The translations under genes were made by a program, and so were the position numbers. The notes below the pieces were generated by a model that saw nothing but the letters and a program-made list of their open reading frames with translations, was not told where the DNA came from and did not search any database. From Arenicella chitinivorans (GTDB lineage: Bacteria > Pseudomonadota > Gammaproteobacteria > Arenicellales > Arenicellaceae): DNA of 64,000 nt. The stretch covers positions 372,001 to 436,000 of the forward strand of contig NZ_BMXA01000003.1 in the NCBI RefSeq assembly GCF_014651515.1, read 5' to 3'. Positions 16,851 to 26,396 of the stretch are shown piece by piece (the first letter of the stretch is position 1; every line of letters begins with the position of its first letter).

Positions 16851-17762
16851 ATGCAGGCAACATCCAGACGCACGGTCTATTTGATCGATGCCAGTATTTA
16901 TATTTTTCGTGCCTGGTTCTCAGTGCCGGATTCAATGCGCGGTGAGAACGGTATGCCAGTGAATGCCTTATATGGGTTCTGTCGTTTTCTTACCGAGTTT
17001 GCGGAGAAGAGCAATGCGAGTCATGTTGGCATTGCCTTTGACGAAAGTCTGACGCAGTCGTTTCGTAATGAGCTGTATCCGGCCTATAAGATGAACCGCG
17101 AGCTGCCCCCCGAGGATCTGAAAAAGCAGTTTAAATATTGTAAGCGCCTGGCTGAGGCGGCGGGTTTTCACTGTGTCGGCCATGACCGATATGAAGCTGA
17201 TGACATTATCGCTACTTGGTCGGCTAATATGCGCCGAGCTGGATTTCGCAATGCGATTGTCTCGGGCGATAAAGATTTGGCACAACTGTTGCAAGGCGAA
17301 GACTTTTGGTGGGATTTCGCGAGGAATGTCCAGCTCGATTCCTATGGTGTTACACAAAAATTCGGCGTGCCGCCTGAATGCATTCAAGACTATCTCGGGC
17401 TATGTGGGGATGCCGTAGATAACATCCCCGGGGTGCCTGGTGTGGGGCCCAAAACCGCAAGCGTGTTACTGTCCGAGTTTGGCAGCATGGAGCGAATGTA
17501 CGATAATCTGGACGCGATCACGCAACTGCCAATTCGTGGTGCTAAATCCTTACCGGAAAAGCTGGCTACACATAAAGAAGTCGCAATGTTATCCAAATTG
17601 TTAGCCACCGTAGCGTATGATGCTCCGATAGATGCGTCGCCTGACTTGCTTCAACGTCGCTCTGCCGAAGTCAGTTCACTACAGGAAATCGGCCATATTA
17701 TGGGAGGGCGCGGCGATGGTTTGTTTGCTCGCCTGGCGGAAGCGTCTAACCGTGTAGCCTAG
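16851..17762 (+). CDS. 5'-3' exonuclease/flap endonuclease family protein
   Basis: This 303-residue protein resembles the 5' nuclease domain of DNA polymerase I and the ExoIX/Xni group, which process flaps and 5' ends. The PIN-like N-terminus has LIDASIYIFRAW, acidic metal ligands appear in YEADDIIATW and SGDKDLAQLL, and a helix-three-turn-helix DNA-binding motif is visible in DAVDNIPGVPGVGPKTASVLL. It is a standalone nuclease with no polymerase domain. It starts four bases after corC, so it is probably part of the same transcript. Confidence 0.9.
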   Translation: MQATSRRTVYLIDASIYIFRAWFSVPDSMRGENGMPVNALYGFCRFLTEFAEKSNASHVGIAFDESLTQSFRNELYPAYKMNRELPPEDLKKQFKYCKRLAEAAGFHCVGHDRYEADDIIATWSANMRRAGFRNAIVSGDKDLAQLLQGEDFWWDFARNVQLDSYGVTQKFGVPPECIQDYLGLCGDAVDNIPGVPGVGPKTASVLLSEFGSMERMYDNLDAITQLPIRGAKSLPEKLATHKEVAMLSKLLATVAYDAPIDASPDLLQRRSAEVSSLQEIGHIMGGRGDGLFARLAEASNRVA

Positions 17763-17806
17763 GGCCTGTTCGCACTAAACCACCTGATAAACCGAAGAGG
17801 TATGCT

Positions 17807-19681
17807 GTGTACCTGAAATATTTTGGGTTGACTGAGCGCCCATTCTCGATTGCCCCGGATCCGCACTATCTGTACATGAGCAATCGCCACAAGGAAGCGA
17901 TGGCGCATTTAACCTATGGTTTGTCGCAAGGCGGCTGTTTTATTGTGCTGACCGGCGAGGTCGGTACCGGTAAGACCACGTTGTGTCGCAACCTGTTGAG
18001 TGACTTGCCCGAAAATGTGGACGTGGCCCTGATTCTCAATGCCAATATTAATGAGCAGGAATTGTTGCAAACCGTTTGCGATGAATTGCAGGTGGATTAC
18101 CCGGAGTCGGCGTCGCAAAAGCAACTGTTGGATCTGATCAACGCACACTTGCTCGCAACGTTTGCAGCTAATCGCCACACCGTGTTGATAATCGACGAAG
18201 CGCAGTTACTAAGTCGCGACGTATTGGAAAATATTCGGTTGCTGACGAATTTAGAAACGACCAAATCCAAATTGCTGCAGATTATTTTGATCGGTCAGCC
18301 GGAACTTAATGATTCTCTGCGACGTAATGATTTGCGTCAACTCGCACAGCGGGTGACCGCACGATACCATTTGGGGCCGTTGGAGCGTGATGAAATTGCT
18401 GACTATGTCAACTTCCGATTGGCGGTCGCTGGCTGTAAGCAGCCCTTGTTTAGCCGTCAGGCACTGAATAGACTGCATAGCTTGAGTGGCGGAATTCCAC
18501 GTAAGATTAACGTCCTGGCAGATCATGCGTTATTGTCTGCCTACGCTAAAACGCAATCCATGGTCGATTCGAAGAGCGTGAAGGCGGCGGCCAAAGAGGT
18601 GTTTATTGATGGCAACGCAGCGCCGACCGGCGGCGAGATAAACAACCGTCATTGGTGGAGTTTGGCCGCCTTGCTGATTGTGCTCAATGCGGGGCTCTGG
18701 TGGTATTTCGTCGGCAGCGACCGCGTTGCAGAACACAGGTTGGTCAGTGCGATGGAAGAGCAAACTGTGGCCACCGAATCTGCCTCGAACCGCCTTGAGA
18801 CCGCTGACTCGAGTAACGTAGCCACCGTCACCGGGGGGGCTTCAGCCTCACCCGTCGTCGGGCCTAATCAGAATGCGGTTGATGAGTCGAAGACTGATGA
18901 TGCTCAGTTAACCACCATTATAAAATCCGATGATATTGATCCGGGTTTGGTGGTGATTGCGGACGAGTTTCTAGACGAGGCGGACGACACATCCATCCCT
19001 AGTTTGTTGCCTGCTACACCGCGACGTCCAACGTATGACGATAACTCCGCTTTTGGTGCCATACTGGATACCTCGGCTGACGTGACGGGCCGTATTTCAG
19101 CATTACGCAACCTAGCTCAGGCTTGGGACGTGGTATTACCTGCCGAGTTAATCAACTCGCCGTGTGATGAGTTATCACGGGAAGGTGTGGCGTGCACCGA
19201 TGCCAGTAGTTGGGATCAGCTGATGCGTTTAAACCGTCCCGCCGTCGTGGTGTTGGAGCAGCGCGGTCAATTGCATCGTGCTATTTTGTTCAGTGTCGAA
19301 CAATCGCAGGCGCAGTTGCTGATTGGTGATAAAGTGCATTCACTAACGGTCAGCGAATTAAAAGCGCGCTGGGCACGACCTGCAACAGTCTTGTGGCGTC
19401 CCGGTACGATGGGGGCTGGGTTACTGCAAATGGGGGATCGATCAGCGCGTGTGGCGCGGTTGCGTAACCGTCTAAACACAGCGCTAAATGTCGCAGATAT
19501 GCCGTTGCTGGCACAAGTTAATGAACCGCAATTTGATCTTGATTTAGCGCAAAAAGTATTCGCACTCCAATCACGTTTTGGTATTGTTGCAGACAGCAAA
19601 GTCGGGAGTGAAACTTACATTCTTATGAATGAACTCATCGCGCCGGACTCAACCCCAGTGTTACGTCGGCGACGTCCCTAA
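17807..19681 (+). CDS. exeA: ExeA/GspA-type secretion ATPase
   Basis: This 624-residue inner-membrane protein matches the ExeA/GspA family, which with ExeB helps assemble the type II secretion secretin in the outer membrane. The cytoplasmic AAA domain begins YFGLTERPFSIAPDPHYLY and has Walker A GEVGTGKTTL and Walker B VLIIDEAQLL. A single membrane span lies near residues 283-302 (LAALLIVLNAGLWWYFV). The periplasmic part holds a C39-like region (ALRNLAQAWDVVLPAEL onward) and a C-terminal peptidoglycan-binding domain. The GTG start has GAAGAGG six bases upstream. exeB follows after nine bases. No other type II secretion gene is in the window. Confidence 0.9.
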   Translation: MYLKYFGLTERPFSIAPDPHYLYMSNRHKEAMAHLTYGLSQGGCFIVLTGEVGTGKTTLCRNLLSDLPENVDVALILNANINEQELLQTVCDELQVDYPESASQKQLLDLINAHLLATFAANRHTVLIIDEAQLLSRDVLENIRLLTNLETTKSKLLQIILIGQPELNDSLRRNDLRQLAQRVTARYHLGPLERDEIADYVNFRLAVAGCKQPLFSRQALNRLHSLSGGIPRKINVLADHALLSAYAKTQSMVDSKSVKAAAKEVFIDGNAAPTGGEINNRHWWSLAALLIVLNAGLWWYFVGSDRVAEHRLVSAMEEQTVATESASNRLETADSSNVATVTGGASASPVVGPNQNAVDESKTDDAQLTTIIKSDDIDPGLVVIADEFLDEADDTSIPSLLPATPRRPTYDDNSAFGAILDTSADVTGRISALRNLAQAWDVVLPAELINSPCDELSREGVACTDASSWDQLMRLNRPAVVVLEQRGQLHRAILFSVEQSQAQLLIGDKVHSLTVSELKARWARPATVLWRPGTMGAGLLQMGDRSARVARLRNRLNTALNVADMPLLAQVNEPQFDLDLAQKVFALQSRFGIVADSKVGSETYILMNELIAPDSTPVLRRRRP

Positions 19682-19690
19682 GGAACGAGT

Positions 19691-20143
19691 ATGTCCACCA
19701 TTCTGGATGCCCTGAAAAAGTCAGAACGGGAGCGTAAATTAAATAATTTGCCCACCCTGTCTGACATGCCACCACCGCAGGAAGGTACGCGCCTGCCGGT
19801 TGCCCTGTTAATTCTGATCAGCAGCTTGCTGGCACTGTTGTTGATCGTGGTGCTGGTTATGTGGTGGCAGAGCGCCAGCTTGTCCGATGCGGGGCGGTCG
19901 GTAGCAAATCCAAATGCTTCAACGGTGGCGTCTTCTTCAGATGACATTGCTCCGAGTAGCGTACAAGACCTATCTGTGAATGTGATTTCATTTTCAAACG
20001 ACCCAGGTCAACGCTTCGCTATGATTGATGGCCAGGTGGTGCGTGAACAGGAGTTCGCCAAACCGGGTGTACTCGTACAGGAAATTCAGCGCGACGCGAT
20101 AATCGTGAATATCCGTGGTAAGACGGTGACTCTAACGCCGTAA
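19691..20143 (+). CDS. exeB: ExeB/GspB-type secretion protein
   Basis: This 150-residue protein is the partner of ExeA. The family N-terminus MSTILDALKKSERERK is followed by one membrane span (about residues 36-58) and a short periplasmic GspB domain (SFSNDPGQRFAMIDGQVVRE) that in the family contacts ExeA and the secretin. It is shorter than many GspB proteins because the proline-rich linker is reduced. It is nine bases from exeA and likely cotranslated. Confidence 0.88.
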   Translation: MSTILDALKKSERERKLNNLPTLSDMPPPQEGTRLPVALLILISSLLALLLIVVLVMWWQSASLSDAGRSVANPNASTVASSSDDIAPSSVQDLSVNVISFSNDPGQRFAMIDGQVVREQEFAKPGVLVQEIQRDAIIVNIRGKTVTLTP

Positions 20144-20204
20144 CGGCCAAATCAAACAACGCAGCCTATAAAAAACTACTCCTTCTGCTTGACTCATTGC
20201 AACT

Positions 20205-20235
20205 AAATATGTGAAATTATACATATGTGATATTT
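20205..20235. promoter_or_regulatory. Candidate ArsR operator
   Basis: The octamer ATATGTGA occurs twice, at 20207-20214 and 20223-20230, one and a half turns apart, and the segment is bounded by the inverted ends AAATAT (20205-20210) and ATATTT (20230-20235). It lies directly ahead of arsR, where an autorepressor site is expected. The GTG at 20227 falls inside it, which argues for a start further downstream. Confidence 0.4.
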
Positions 20236-20247
20236 GGTATGTTTTCT

Positions 20248-20580
20248 ATGCAACGCCCCGAACTCTTGTTTAAGTGCCTTTCAGACCCGAATCGCTTAAA
20301 ACTCGTCTTACTACTAGACGCGTGTGGCGAGGCATGTGTTTGTGACTTAATGGCCGCGCTTGGCGTAGATCAGCCCAAGGTCTCCCGCTACCTAGCTGAG
20401 TTGCGACGTTGTGACATTCTGCAGGCGGATCGTCGTGGTAAATGGGTTTATTACATGCTTCACTCGAATTTACCGATGTGGGCGAAGCACGTCATTCGGT
20501 CCTCAGCCGAGGGGTGTACTGACTACGTTACCGAGGAATTAAGCCGGTTACATCAATCCAAGGGGACCGCGTGTGTTTAA
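20248..20580 (+). CDS. arsR: ArsR-family arsenic-responsive repressor
   Basis: This about 110-residue winged-helix repressor of the SmtB/ArsR family is expected to release its operator on binding arsenite. The metalloid site ACVCDL is visible in helix three, and the recognition region DQPKVSRYLAELRRCDIL follows. In-frame starts exist at 20227 (GTG), 20239 and 20248; the last gives the family-like N-terminus MQRPELLFKCLSDPNRLKL. It leads an arsR-acr3-arsC operon. Confidence 0.92.
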   Translation: MQRPELLFKCLSDPNRLKLVLLLDACGEACVCDLMAALGVDQPKVSRYLAELRRCDILQADRRGKWVYYMLHSNLPMWAKHVIRSSAEGCTDYVTEELSRLHQSKGTACV

Positions 20581-20614
20581 AGAACATGAATTAATGGTAG
20601 TCAGGTAGGTCGTG

Positions 20615-21628
20615 ATGGGCTTGTTCGAACGATTTTTGACGCTTTGGGTTGGTTTAGCGATTCTTTTAGGTGTGGTTGCGGGGTATTTGTTCCCAGCAAT
20701 GTTTACGGTGCTTGCGGGTGTCGAGTTCGCGCACGTTAATCTGCTGATTGCTGTACTTATTTGGGTGATGATTTTCCCCATGATGGTGCAGGTGGATTTT
20801 GCTGCAATCAGGAACGTTGGGCGAACGCCCGCGGGATTGTTGTTGACCCTGTTGGTGAATTGGTTGATCAAACCATTCTCGATGGCGGCGCTGGCATGGT
20901 TGTTCTTTAGAGTTTTCTTCGTGGACCTTGTTTCGCCAGCCTCAGCAACAGAGTACATCGCAGGCATGATTTTACTGGGCGTGGCCCCGTGCACTGCAAT
21001 GGTGTTTGTTTGGAGTCAGCTTACCAAGGGCGACCCAAACTACACCCTAGTTCAGGTTTCCATCAATGACGTAATTATGGTGTTTGCCTTTGCGCCACTC
21101 GCTGCCTTGTTGTTGGGGGTTAGCGACATTCATGTGCCGTGGCGCACGTTATTACTTTCAGTGGTGCTTTATGTTTTGGCACCACTGGTTGTCGGAGTAT
21201 GGTTTCGGCATCATCTTAATCGTCGACATAGCGCAGACGCGTTGGCTCGATTTCTGGTGTTGGTAAAGCCCTGGTCTATTATCGGACTATTACTCACCGT
21301 CACTTTGCTGTTTGGGTTTCAAGCGAGAACCATCTTGAATAGTCCGGGTGTTATTTTTTTGATCGCTGTGCCGTTGATTATTCAATCCTACGCCGTGTTC
21401 GCACTCGCTTATTGGCTGGCGCATCGTTTTAAGCTTGCACACAACATCGCTGCACCGGCCTGCATGATCGGCACCTCAAACTTTTTTGAACTCGCCGTAG
21501 CCGTGGCGATTTCACTGTTTGGTCTTCATTCCGGAGCTGCACTGGCCACGGTTGTGGGAGTGTTGGTCGAGGTGCCGGTAATGTTATCGCTGGTTTGGTT
21601 TGCGAATCGAACTCGGCATTGGTTTTAG
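20615..21628 (+). CDS. acr3: ACR3-type arsenite efflux transporter
   Basis: This about 337-residue membrane protein belongs to the ACR3 (BASS superfamily) arsenite exporters. It has about ten hydrophobic spans. The conserved cysteine for arsenite translocation is seen in [15 protein letters not shown], and the family pattern FPMMVQVDF is present near the N-terminus. An in-frame GTG three bases earlier is an alternative start. It lies between arsR and arsC and would expel As(III), including that made by ArsC. Confidence 0.93.
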   Translation: MGLFERFLTLWVGLAILLGVVAGYLFPAMFTVLAGVEFAHVNLLIAVLIWVMIFPMMVQVDFAAIRNVGRTPAGLLLTLLVNWLIKPFSMAALAWLFFRVFFVDLVSPASATEYIAGMILLGVAPCTAMVFVWSQLTKGDPNYTLVQVSINDVIMVFAFAPLAALLLGVSDIHVPWRTLLLSVVLYVLAPLVVGVWFRHHLNRRHSADALARFLVLVKPWSIIGLLLTVTLLFGFQARTILNSPGVIFLIAVPLIIQSYAVFALAYWLAHRFKLAHNIAAPACMIGTSNFFELAVAVAISLFGLHSGAALATVVGVLVEVPVMLSLVWFANRTRHWF

Positions 21629-21662
21629 GTACGCAACATTATTGCTTTAGGACATTAGAATT

Positions 21663-22082
21663 GTGATCGTCATACACCATAACCCTGACTGTGGGACCTC
21701 CAGAAACGTGCTTAAAATAATCCGAGACGCTGGTTACACGCCGACGGTAATTGAGTATCTGGACACCGGATGGACCAAACCGCAGCTTTTATCGCTGTTT
21801 GCAGCGGCCGACCTAACCCCTAGATCGGCCCTCAGGGTCAGCAAGTCACCAGCTGCAGAACTTGGTCTGCTGGACGAATCCGTATCAGATGAGGCATTAC
21901 TCGAGGCAATGATAAAACATCCAGTCTTGGTAAACCGGCCGTTAGTGGTAAGTCCCTTGGGCGTGCGCCTGTGTCGGCCGAGTGAAGCGGTTTTGGATTT
22001 GTTAGAGCATTGGCCCTCAGGTCCATATTTCAAAGAGGACGGAGAGCAGATTTTGGATGCGGCGGGCAAACAAATACCTTAG
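21663..22082 (+). CDS. arsC: Arsenate reductase ArsC (glutaredoxin-dependent type)
   Basis: This 139-residue protein is an ArsC/Spx-fold arsenate reductase that converts As(V) to As(III) using glutathione and glutaredoxin. The catalytic cysteine lies in HHNPDCGTSRN, and the family segments VNRPLVVSPLGVRLCRPSE and LALRVSK-like (SALRVSKSP) follow. It starts with GTG. It ends the ars operon, 34 bases after acr3. Confidence 0.93.
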   Translation: MIVIHHNPDCGTSRNVLKIIRDAGYTPTVIEYLDTGWTKPQLLSLFAAADLTPRSALRVSKSPAAELGLLDESVSDEALLEAMIKHPVLVNRPLVVSPLGVRLCRPSEAVLDLLEHWPSGPYFKEDGEQILDAAGKQIP

Positions 22083-22096
22083 CGCTTTCCGGCTGG

Positions 22097-22462
22097 TTAA
22101 CTACGGGTATTAAAATACCACCAAATCAAAGGCAGCATGATGGCAACCTCAATCCCCACGTTGAGCCATTGTTTAGCCACAGACCCGTCGTAAAAAATGC
22201 CGATAAAGCGCGCTACCAAAAGCCCAAGCAGTAACGAAATCAACGTTGCTGCCACCGTCGTTTGCCACGGTAACCACTGATGGTGGAACTGGAGTAACAG
22301 ACCAAGACCGATAAACAGACCCCACCACACCCGTCGCTCGACGGCTTTGAATGTGTCTTCGGGCACCGGTCTATTGCTTACGAGCTCAGGGTTAGAGGCC
22401 AATACTACGCCAATGAGGATCAATACAAGGCCGATGAGTCTTAGGTAGATAACGTTTTCCAT
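22097..22462 (-). CDS. Small four-helix membrane protein, DUF4345-like
   Basis: This 121-residue protein has about four hydrophobic segments, near residues 8-22, 45-60, 68-90 and 98-115. The arrangement GLVLILIGVVLASNP then ERRVWWGLFIGLGLLL then VARFIGIFYDG resembles DUF4345 membrane proteins, whose function is unknown. It converges on arsC with only 14 bases between the two stops. Any link to arsenic resistance is unproven. Confidence 0.6.
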   Translation of the reverse strand: MENVIYLRLIGLVLILIGVVLASNPELVSNRPVPEDTFKAVERRVWWGLFIGLGLLLQFHHQWLPWQTTVAATLISLLLGLLVARFIGIFYDGSVAKQWLNVGIEVAIMLPLIWWYFNTRS

Positions 22463-22511
22463 GCTGATTATGTTTTTGACTGTATTGAGTGAGCTGTCGG
22501 CGGATTGACGG

Positions 22512-23405
22512 TTAAATCACTGCCTGACTGTCAGGCATGGTCTGACGCCAAAGTCGCGGCGACTTACCGTACATTCGTTTAAATTCACGACTGAACTGGG
22601 ATGCGCTGGAATAACCCACTTCCATCGCGGCGAGATTTACGTTCCTGCCTTGTGCGATCTTCATCGCGGCGGCATTGAGGCGCATTGATTTAATAAATTG
22701 TATCGGCGACATCGAGGTCGTTTGTTTAAATTTTCGGTGCAACGCCGCGCGGCTCATGCCGACCCGCGCTGCAATCTCTTCGATGGTCACGCCCCGATCA
22801 AGGTGACTGGAGATGTGATCAATAACACGAGCTATTTCACTGCCAGCACCAAATGCTCTTCGCGCAGAACCGCCGGCACCACCAGTTAACACCGCATAAT
22901 ACAGTTCCCGCAAGCGACTGCTTCCTAACACCTTTGTGGCGGTGGCGTCTTCGCTGAGCTTTACTAAGCGTAGTAAGGCCTCACCGAAGGGGGCATCCCA
23001 GTTGGCGAGCTCGAGCCCCAGTTGATGTTTACGTTTAGGCGGTTTTTGCTTCGCTTCTAAAGTGTACTCTAGTTCTACTGATAGTTCGGTCATGACCTTG
23101 GTGTCTAAGGATACATAGACACCAAGCAATGGGTTGTCGGGTGAGGCGGTTGGTGTTCCAGCTTCGACCGGCATTGACATACTGCAGCACATATACTGAT
23201 TCTCATCATACACGTACCGATTGCCATCCAGTATGGCCTCCTTTGAGCCATTTACTATCGCAATAATCGCGGGTTCATAGATCGCTGGAGCGCATCTGAC
23301 ACGACTACTGACTTTAAATAACTTCACGCCGGTGATACCGGTTTCAACTAAGCCATCAACCTCGAGTCTGTCAGCGATAAGCCGTCTGATGTTTTCTTTG
23401 TACAT
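22512..23405 (-). CDS. AraC-family transcriptional regulator
   Basis: This 297-residue regulator has an AraC_N-type ligand-binding domain (about residues 25-180) and a C-terminal pair of helix-turn-helix motifs. VTIEEIAARVGMSRAALHRKF is the first and NLAAMEVGYSSASQFSREF the second, followed by the family ending YGKSPRLWR. It is transcribed divergently from an SDR oxidoreductase gene across a 196-base AT-rich interval. Regulators of this subgroup often control an adjacent oxidoreductase, which is the likely arrangement here (inference). Confidence 0.88.
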   Translation of the reverse strand: MYKENIRRLIADRLEVDGLVETGITGVKLFKVSSRVRCAPAIYEPAIIAIVNGSKEAILDGNRYVYDENQYMCCSMSMPVEAGTPTASPDNPLLGVYVSLDTKVMTELSVELEYTLEAKQKPPKRKHQLGLELANWDAPFGEALLRLVKLSEDATATKVLGSSRLRELYYAVLTGGAGGSARRAFGAGSEIARVIDHISSHLDRGVTIEEIAARVGMSRAALHRKFKQTTSMSPIQFIKSMRLNAAAMKIAQGRNVNLAAMEVGYSSASQFSREFKRMYGKSPRLWRQTMPDSQAVI

Positions 23406-23601
23406 AAAGGAGAAGGTGCAAATTTACTCGACCAAGGAACTGTAGCACCCAATATTATCTTTCTCAATTAGAGTGATACAAATAGGCAAGATTTAGAGAG
23501 TATTTAATCTATATATTGATTATAGAGATATATATGATCAACTTTGATGGTGTGGCGCATGGTGTCCAAAAACGTAATCTATTTAATTCGAGATTGTTCA
23601 A
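23406..23601. promoter_or_regulatory. Divergent AT-rich promoter region between AraC regulator and SDR gene
   Basis: The interval is markedly AT-rich around 23500-23540, with runs of alternating AT. It must hold promoters for both divergent genes and probably the regulator's binding site. No clean -35/-10 pair or long palindrome could be assigned. Confidence 0.4.
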
Positions 23602-24552
23602 ATGAAACAAAATAATCAAGTTGGCTCCCAAGGCTGGACTCCAGAGAGAATTGTCGAGCTCAGAGGTAAACTGTTTGTCATCACCGGGGCAAATGCTGGT
23701 GCCGGGTATCAAGCCGCGCGAATACTGCTGTCAAAAGGGGCCAGTGTATTGATGTTAAATCGCAGTGTGGCCAGATCCGAGCAAGCAGTGCATGATCTGA
23801 AGTTGGAATTTGGGGAAGACGCACGCGTAAGCTTTGTGCGTACGGATCTAGGCGATTTAGAGTCGGTGCGCGACGCGGCGCGACGTGTGCTGCAAATGGC
23901 GTCGCGTATCGATGCCCTCATTTGTAACGCAGCCATTGCGCAGGTTGCGCACCAAGAGTTCACTAAAGATGGCTTCGAGAGTCAATTGGGTGTTAATCAT
24001 TGTGGGCACTTCTTGTTATCGAGTTTGCTGTTTGAACGCATAGAGGAGTCTCAAGGGCGAATAGTGGTGGTCGCCAGCGAGGGGCACAAAATGGGGCTCA
24101 GAGCCATTCAGTTCGACGATATGAATTGGGATAATAACTATCACCCAAATAAAACCTATTGCCACAGTAAACTGGCACAAATGATGTTCGCCTATGAACT
24201 ACAGAATCGTGCTGGTGCTGCCAATAAATCGGTGAAGGTTTATGTCTGCCACCCAGGCGCGTCGAGCACCTCACTGATAAACGAGAAAGTCAACTTGCCG
24301 ACCAGAGTGACTTGGTGGCTAATGGTAAAGTTGGGCCTGGTTCAGTCCGCGAAACTGGGTGCGCATCCTGAAGTCATGTGTGCAACTGAAAGCAATCTAA
24401 CACAGCGCGCCTATTACGGTCCTACCGGGCGTTGGAATTGGACTGGTCCGGTCGGAGAGTGCGAATTGGCGCCATTTGTGTTGGATGAAGCCAGTCTGAA
24501 GATGCTGTGGCTGTGGTCAGAGCGTGCGACGGGTGCGACGTGGCCGGTCTAG
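23602..24552 (+). CDS. Short-chain dehydrogenase/reductase family protein
   Basis: This 316-residue protein is a classical SDR with a Rossmann fold. The cofactor motif TGANAGAG is near residue 30, with RTDLGDLESV and ALICNAAI as downstream landmarks. The catalytic YxxxK is in TYCHSKLAQ. Its overall pattern resembles retinol dehydrogenase and protochlorophyllide reductase-like SDRs, so NADP use is likely, but the substrate is unknown. Its expression is probably set by the divergent AraC regulator. Confidence 0.88.
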   Translation: MKQNNQVGSQGWTPERIVELRGKLFVITGANAGAGYQAARILLSKGASVLMLNRSVARSEQAVHDLKLEFGEDARVSFVRTDLGDLESVRDAARRVLQMASRIDALICNAAIAQVAHQEFTKDGFESQLGVNHCGHFLLSSLLFERIEESQGRIVVVASEGHKMGLRAIQFDDMNWDNNYHPNKTYCHSKLAQMMFAYELQNRAGAANKSVKVYVCHPGASSTSLINEKVNLPTRVTWWLMVKLGLVQSAKLGAHPEVMCATESNLTQRAYYGPTGRWNWTGPVGECELAPFVLDEASLKMLWLWSERATGATWPV

Positions 24553-24662
24553 TGGATAGAGATATAACAATAGTTGCAGTGCTGACGTTCATATAATTAG
24601 CATCACGATGGAAAAGCGCAGCGTCATGCTAAAAACGCATGGGGCCGGGCGTGGAGTTTCGT

Positions 24663-24668
24663 TATAAT
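24663..24668 (+). promoter_or_regulatory. Candidate -10 box of prfC
   Basis: A perfect TATAAT stands 33 bases ahead of the prfC start, in the sequence TTCGTTATAATCC. A convincing -35 hexamer is not visible at the usual spacing. Confidence 0.4.
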
Positions 24669-24700
24669 CCGCGCTTTCCAGTTAATCACCGAGCGCTGTT

Positions 24701-26278
24701 ATGAGCTTGTCTTCAGAAGTTGCAAAACGACGAACCTTTGCCATTATCTCACACCCAGATGCGGGTAAAACTACCATCACTGAGCGGTTGCTGTTATCCG
24801 GCGGTGCGATTCAGATGGCAGGCAATGTGAAAGCCCGTAAAACAGGTCGACATGCTACATCGGACTGGATGGAACTCGAAAAGCAACGGGGTATTTCGGT
24901 GACGTCTTCAGTCATGCAGTTCGAGTACGACGACAAGATGATTAATCTTCTTGATACGCCCGGCCATGCGGATTTCTCGGAGGATACGTACCGAACTCTG
25001 ACGGCGGTGGACTCCGCGTTGATGGTGATTGATATTGCCAAAGGTGTGGAAGAGCGGACCATCAAGCTGATGGACGTCTGTCGCCTGCGCACGACGCCTA
25101 TTATGACCTTTGTCAATAAAATGGACCGTGAAGGACGAGACCCAATCGAGGTGATGGATGAAGTTGAGTCGGTGTTGGATATCTTGTGCGCGCCTATGTC
25201 GTGGCCGGTAGGTACCGGCAAAGGGTTTCGGGGTGTGTATCGAATTTATGATGACACGATTCATCTGTTTGCCGGTCGTCCAGGAAACGATGCAGAAGAA
25301 GATCAGTTCATCCAGGGGCTCCATAGCGCTGAGGCCGACCAGGCACTCGGCTCGTTGGCTGTCGAGTTGCGTGATGAACTCGAACTGGTCCAGGGTGCCA
25401 GCAATGAGTTTGACCTAGAGCTGTATCTGAGCGGCGATTTGACCCCGGTGTTCTTTGGGTCGGCGATAGCGAATCTGGGTGTTGGTGAGTTAATGGAGAA
25501 CTTCGCCAAGCACGCGCCGGGTCCGCAGGGGCGTACGGCACAGACTCGTGAGGTCAGTGCCGCTGAAGAAAAGTTCACTGGGTTTGTGTTTAAGATCCAG
25601 GCCAATATGGACCCATCACATCACGACCGCATTGCATTTATGCGTATTACGTCGGGCCAATTCACTAAAGGAAAAAAATTGCGCCATGTGCGTCTCGGGC
25701 GGGACGTTGCGATTAATAATGCCAGTTCATTTATGGCCGCCCGCCGAGACCAGGCCGAAGAAGCCTACGCCGGCGACATTATAGGCATTCATAACCACGG
25801 GACCATTCAAATTGGCGATACCTTCACCGAAGGCGAATCGCTCAAGTTCACCGGTATTCCAAATTTTGCACCAGAACTGTTCCGTCGTGTGCGCCTGCGT
25901 GACCCATTGCGTGCAAAAGCACTGCAAAAGGGGTTGATCCAGTTGAGTGAGGAGGGTGCCACACAGGTTTTTCGCCCCATGATTAATAACGATATGATTC
26001 TGGGTGCAGTTGGTATTCTACAGTTTGATGTGGTTGCTCACCGCCTAAAAGCGGAATACAACGTTGAGTGTTCGTTCGAGGCGGTGCAAGTGGCAACCGC
26101 ACGCTGGTTGCATTTTCCCGATGCCAAAACAGAAGAAGAGTTTATCCGCAAGAATGAGATGAACATTGCGCTGGATGGGGCAGAAAGCTTGACCTATGTG
26201 GCGCCCAATTTGGTCAACTTACAATTGACTACCGAGCGCTGGCCAGACGTTGAGTTCCGTAAGACACGCGAAATTTAG
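24701..26278 (+). CDS. prfC: Peptide chain release factor 3 (RF3)
   Basis: RF3 is a translational GTPase that recycles RF1 and RF2 after peptide release. The 525-residue length is typical. GTPase motifs are G1 [13 protein letters not shown]3 [12 protein letters not shown] and G4 NKMDREG. The switch region [20 protein letters not shown] distinguishes it from EF-G. Domain II and the RF3 C-terminal domain ([17 protein letters not shown]) are complete. It appears monocistronic. Confidence 0.97.
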   Translation: MSLSSEVAKRRTFAIISHPDAGKTTITERLLLSGGAIQMAGNVKARKTGRHATSDWMELEKQRGISVTSSVMQFEYDDKMINLLDTPGHADFSEDTYRTLTAVDSALMVIDIAKGVEERTIKLMDVCRLRTTPIMTFVNKMDREGRDPIEVMDEVESVLDILCAPMSWPVGTGKGFRGVYRIYDDTIHLFAGRPGNDAEEDQFIQGLHSAEADQALGSLAVELRDELELVQGASNEFDLELYLSGDLTPVFFGSAIANLGVGELMENFAKHAPGPQGRTAQTREVSAAEEKFTGFVFKIQANMDPSHHDRIAFMRITSGQFTKGKKLRHVRLGRDVAINNASSFMAARRDQAEEAYAGDIIGIHNHGTIQIGDTFTEGESLKFTGIPNFAPELFRRVRLRDPLRAKALQKGLIQLSEEGATQVFRPMINNDMILGAVGILQFDVVAHRLKAEYNVECSFEAVQVATARWLHFPDAKTEEEFIRKNEMNIALDGAESLTYVAPNLVNLQLTTERWPDVEFRKTREI

Positions 26279-26396
26279 ACATTGCTCGAGACCGTCTGCA
26301 CGTATGCCGTGGTAGGCTTGAAATAATGTCGCAGGAAGCGAGCGGGTTGCACGTATCAGTTTTTCTTAGAATACGAATCGAGATGGGTTTGTCCTG

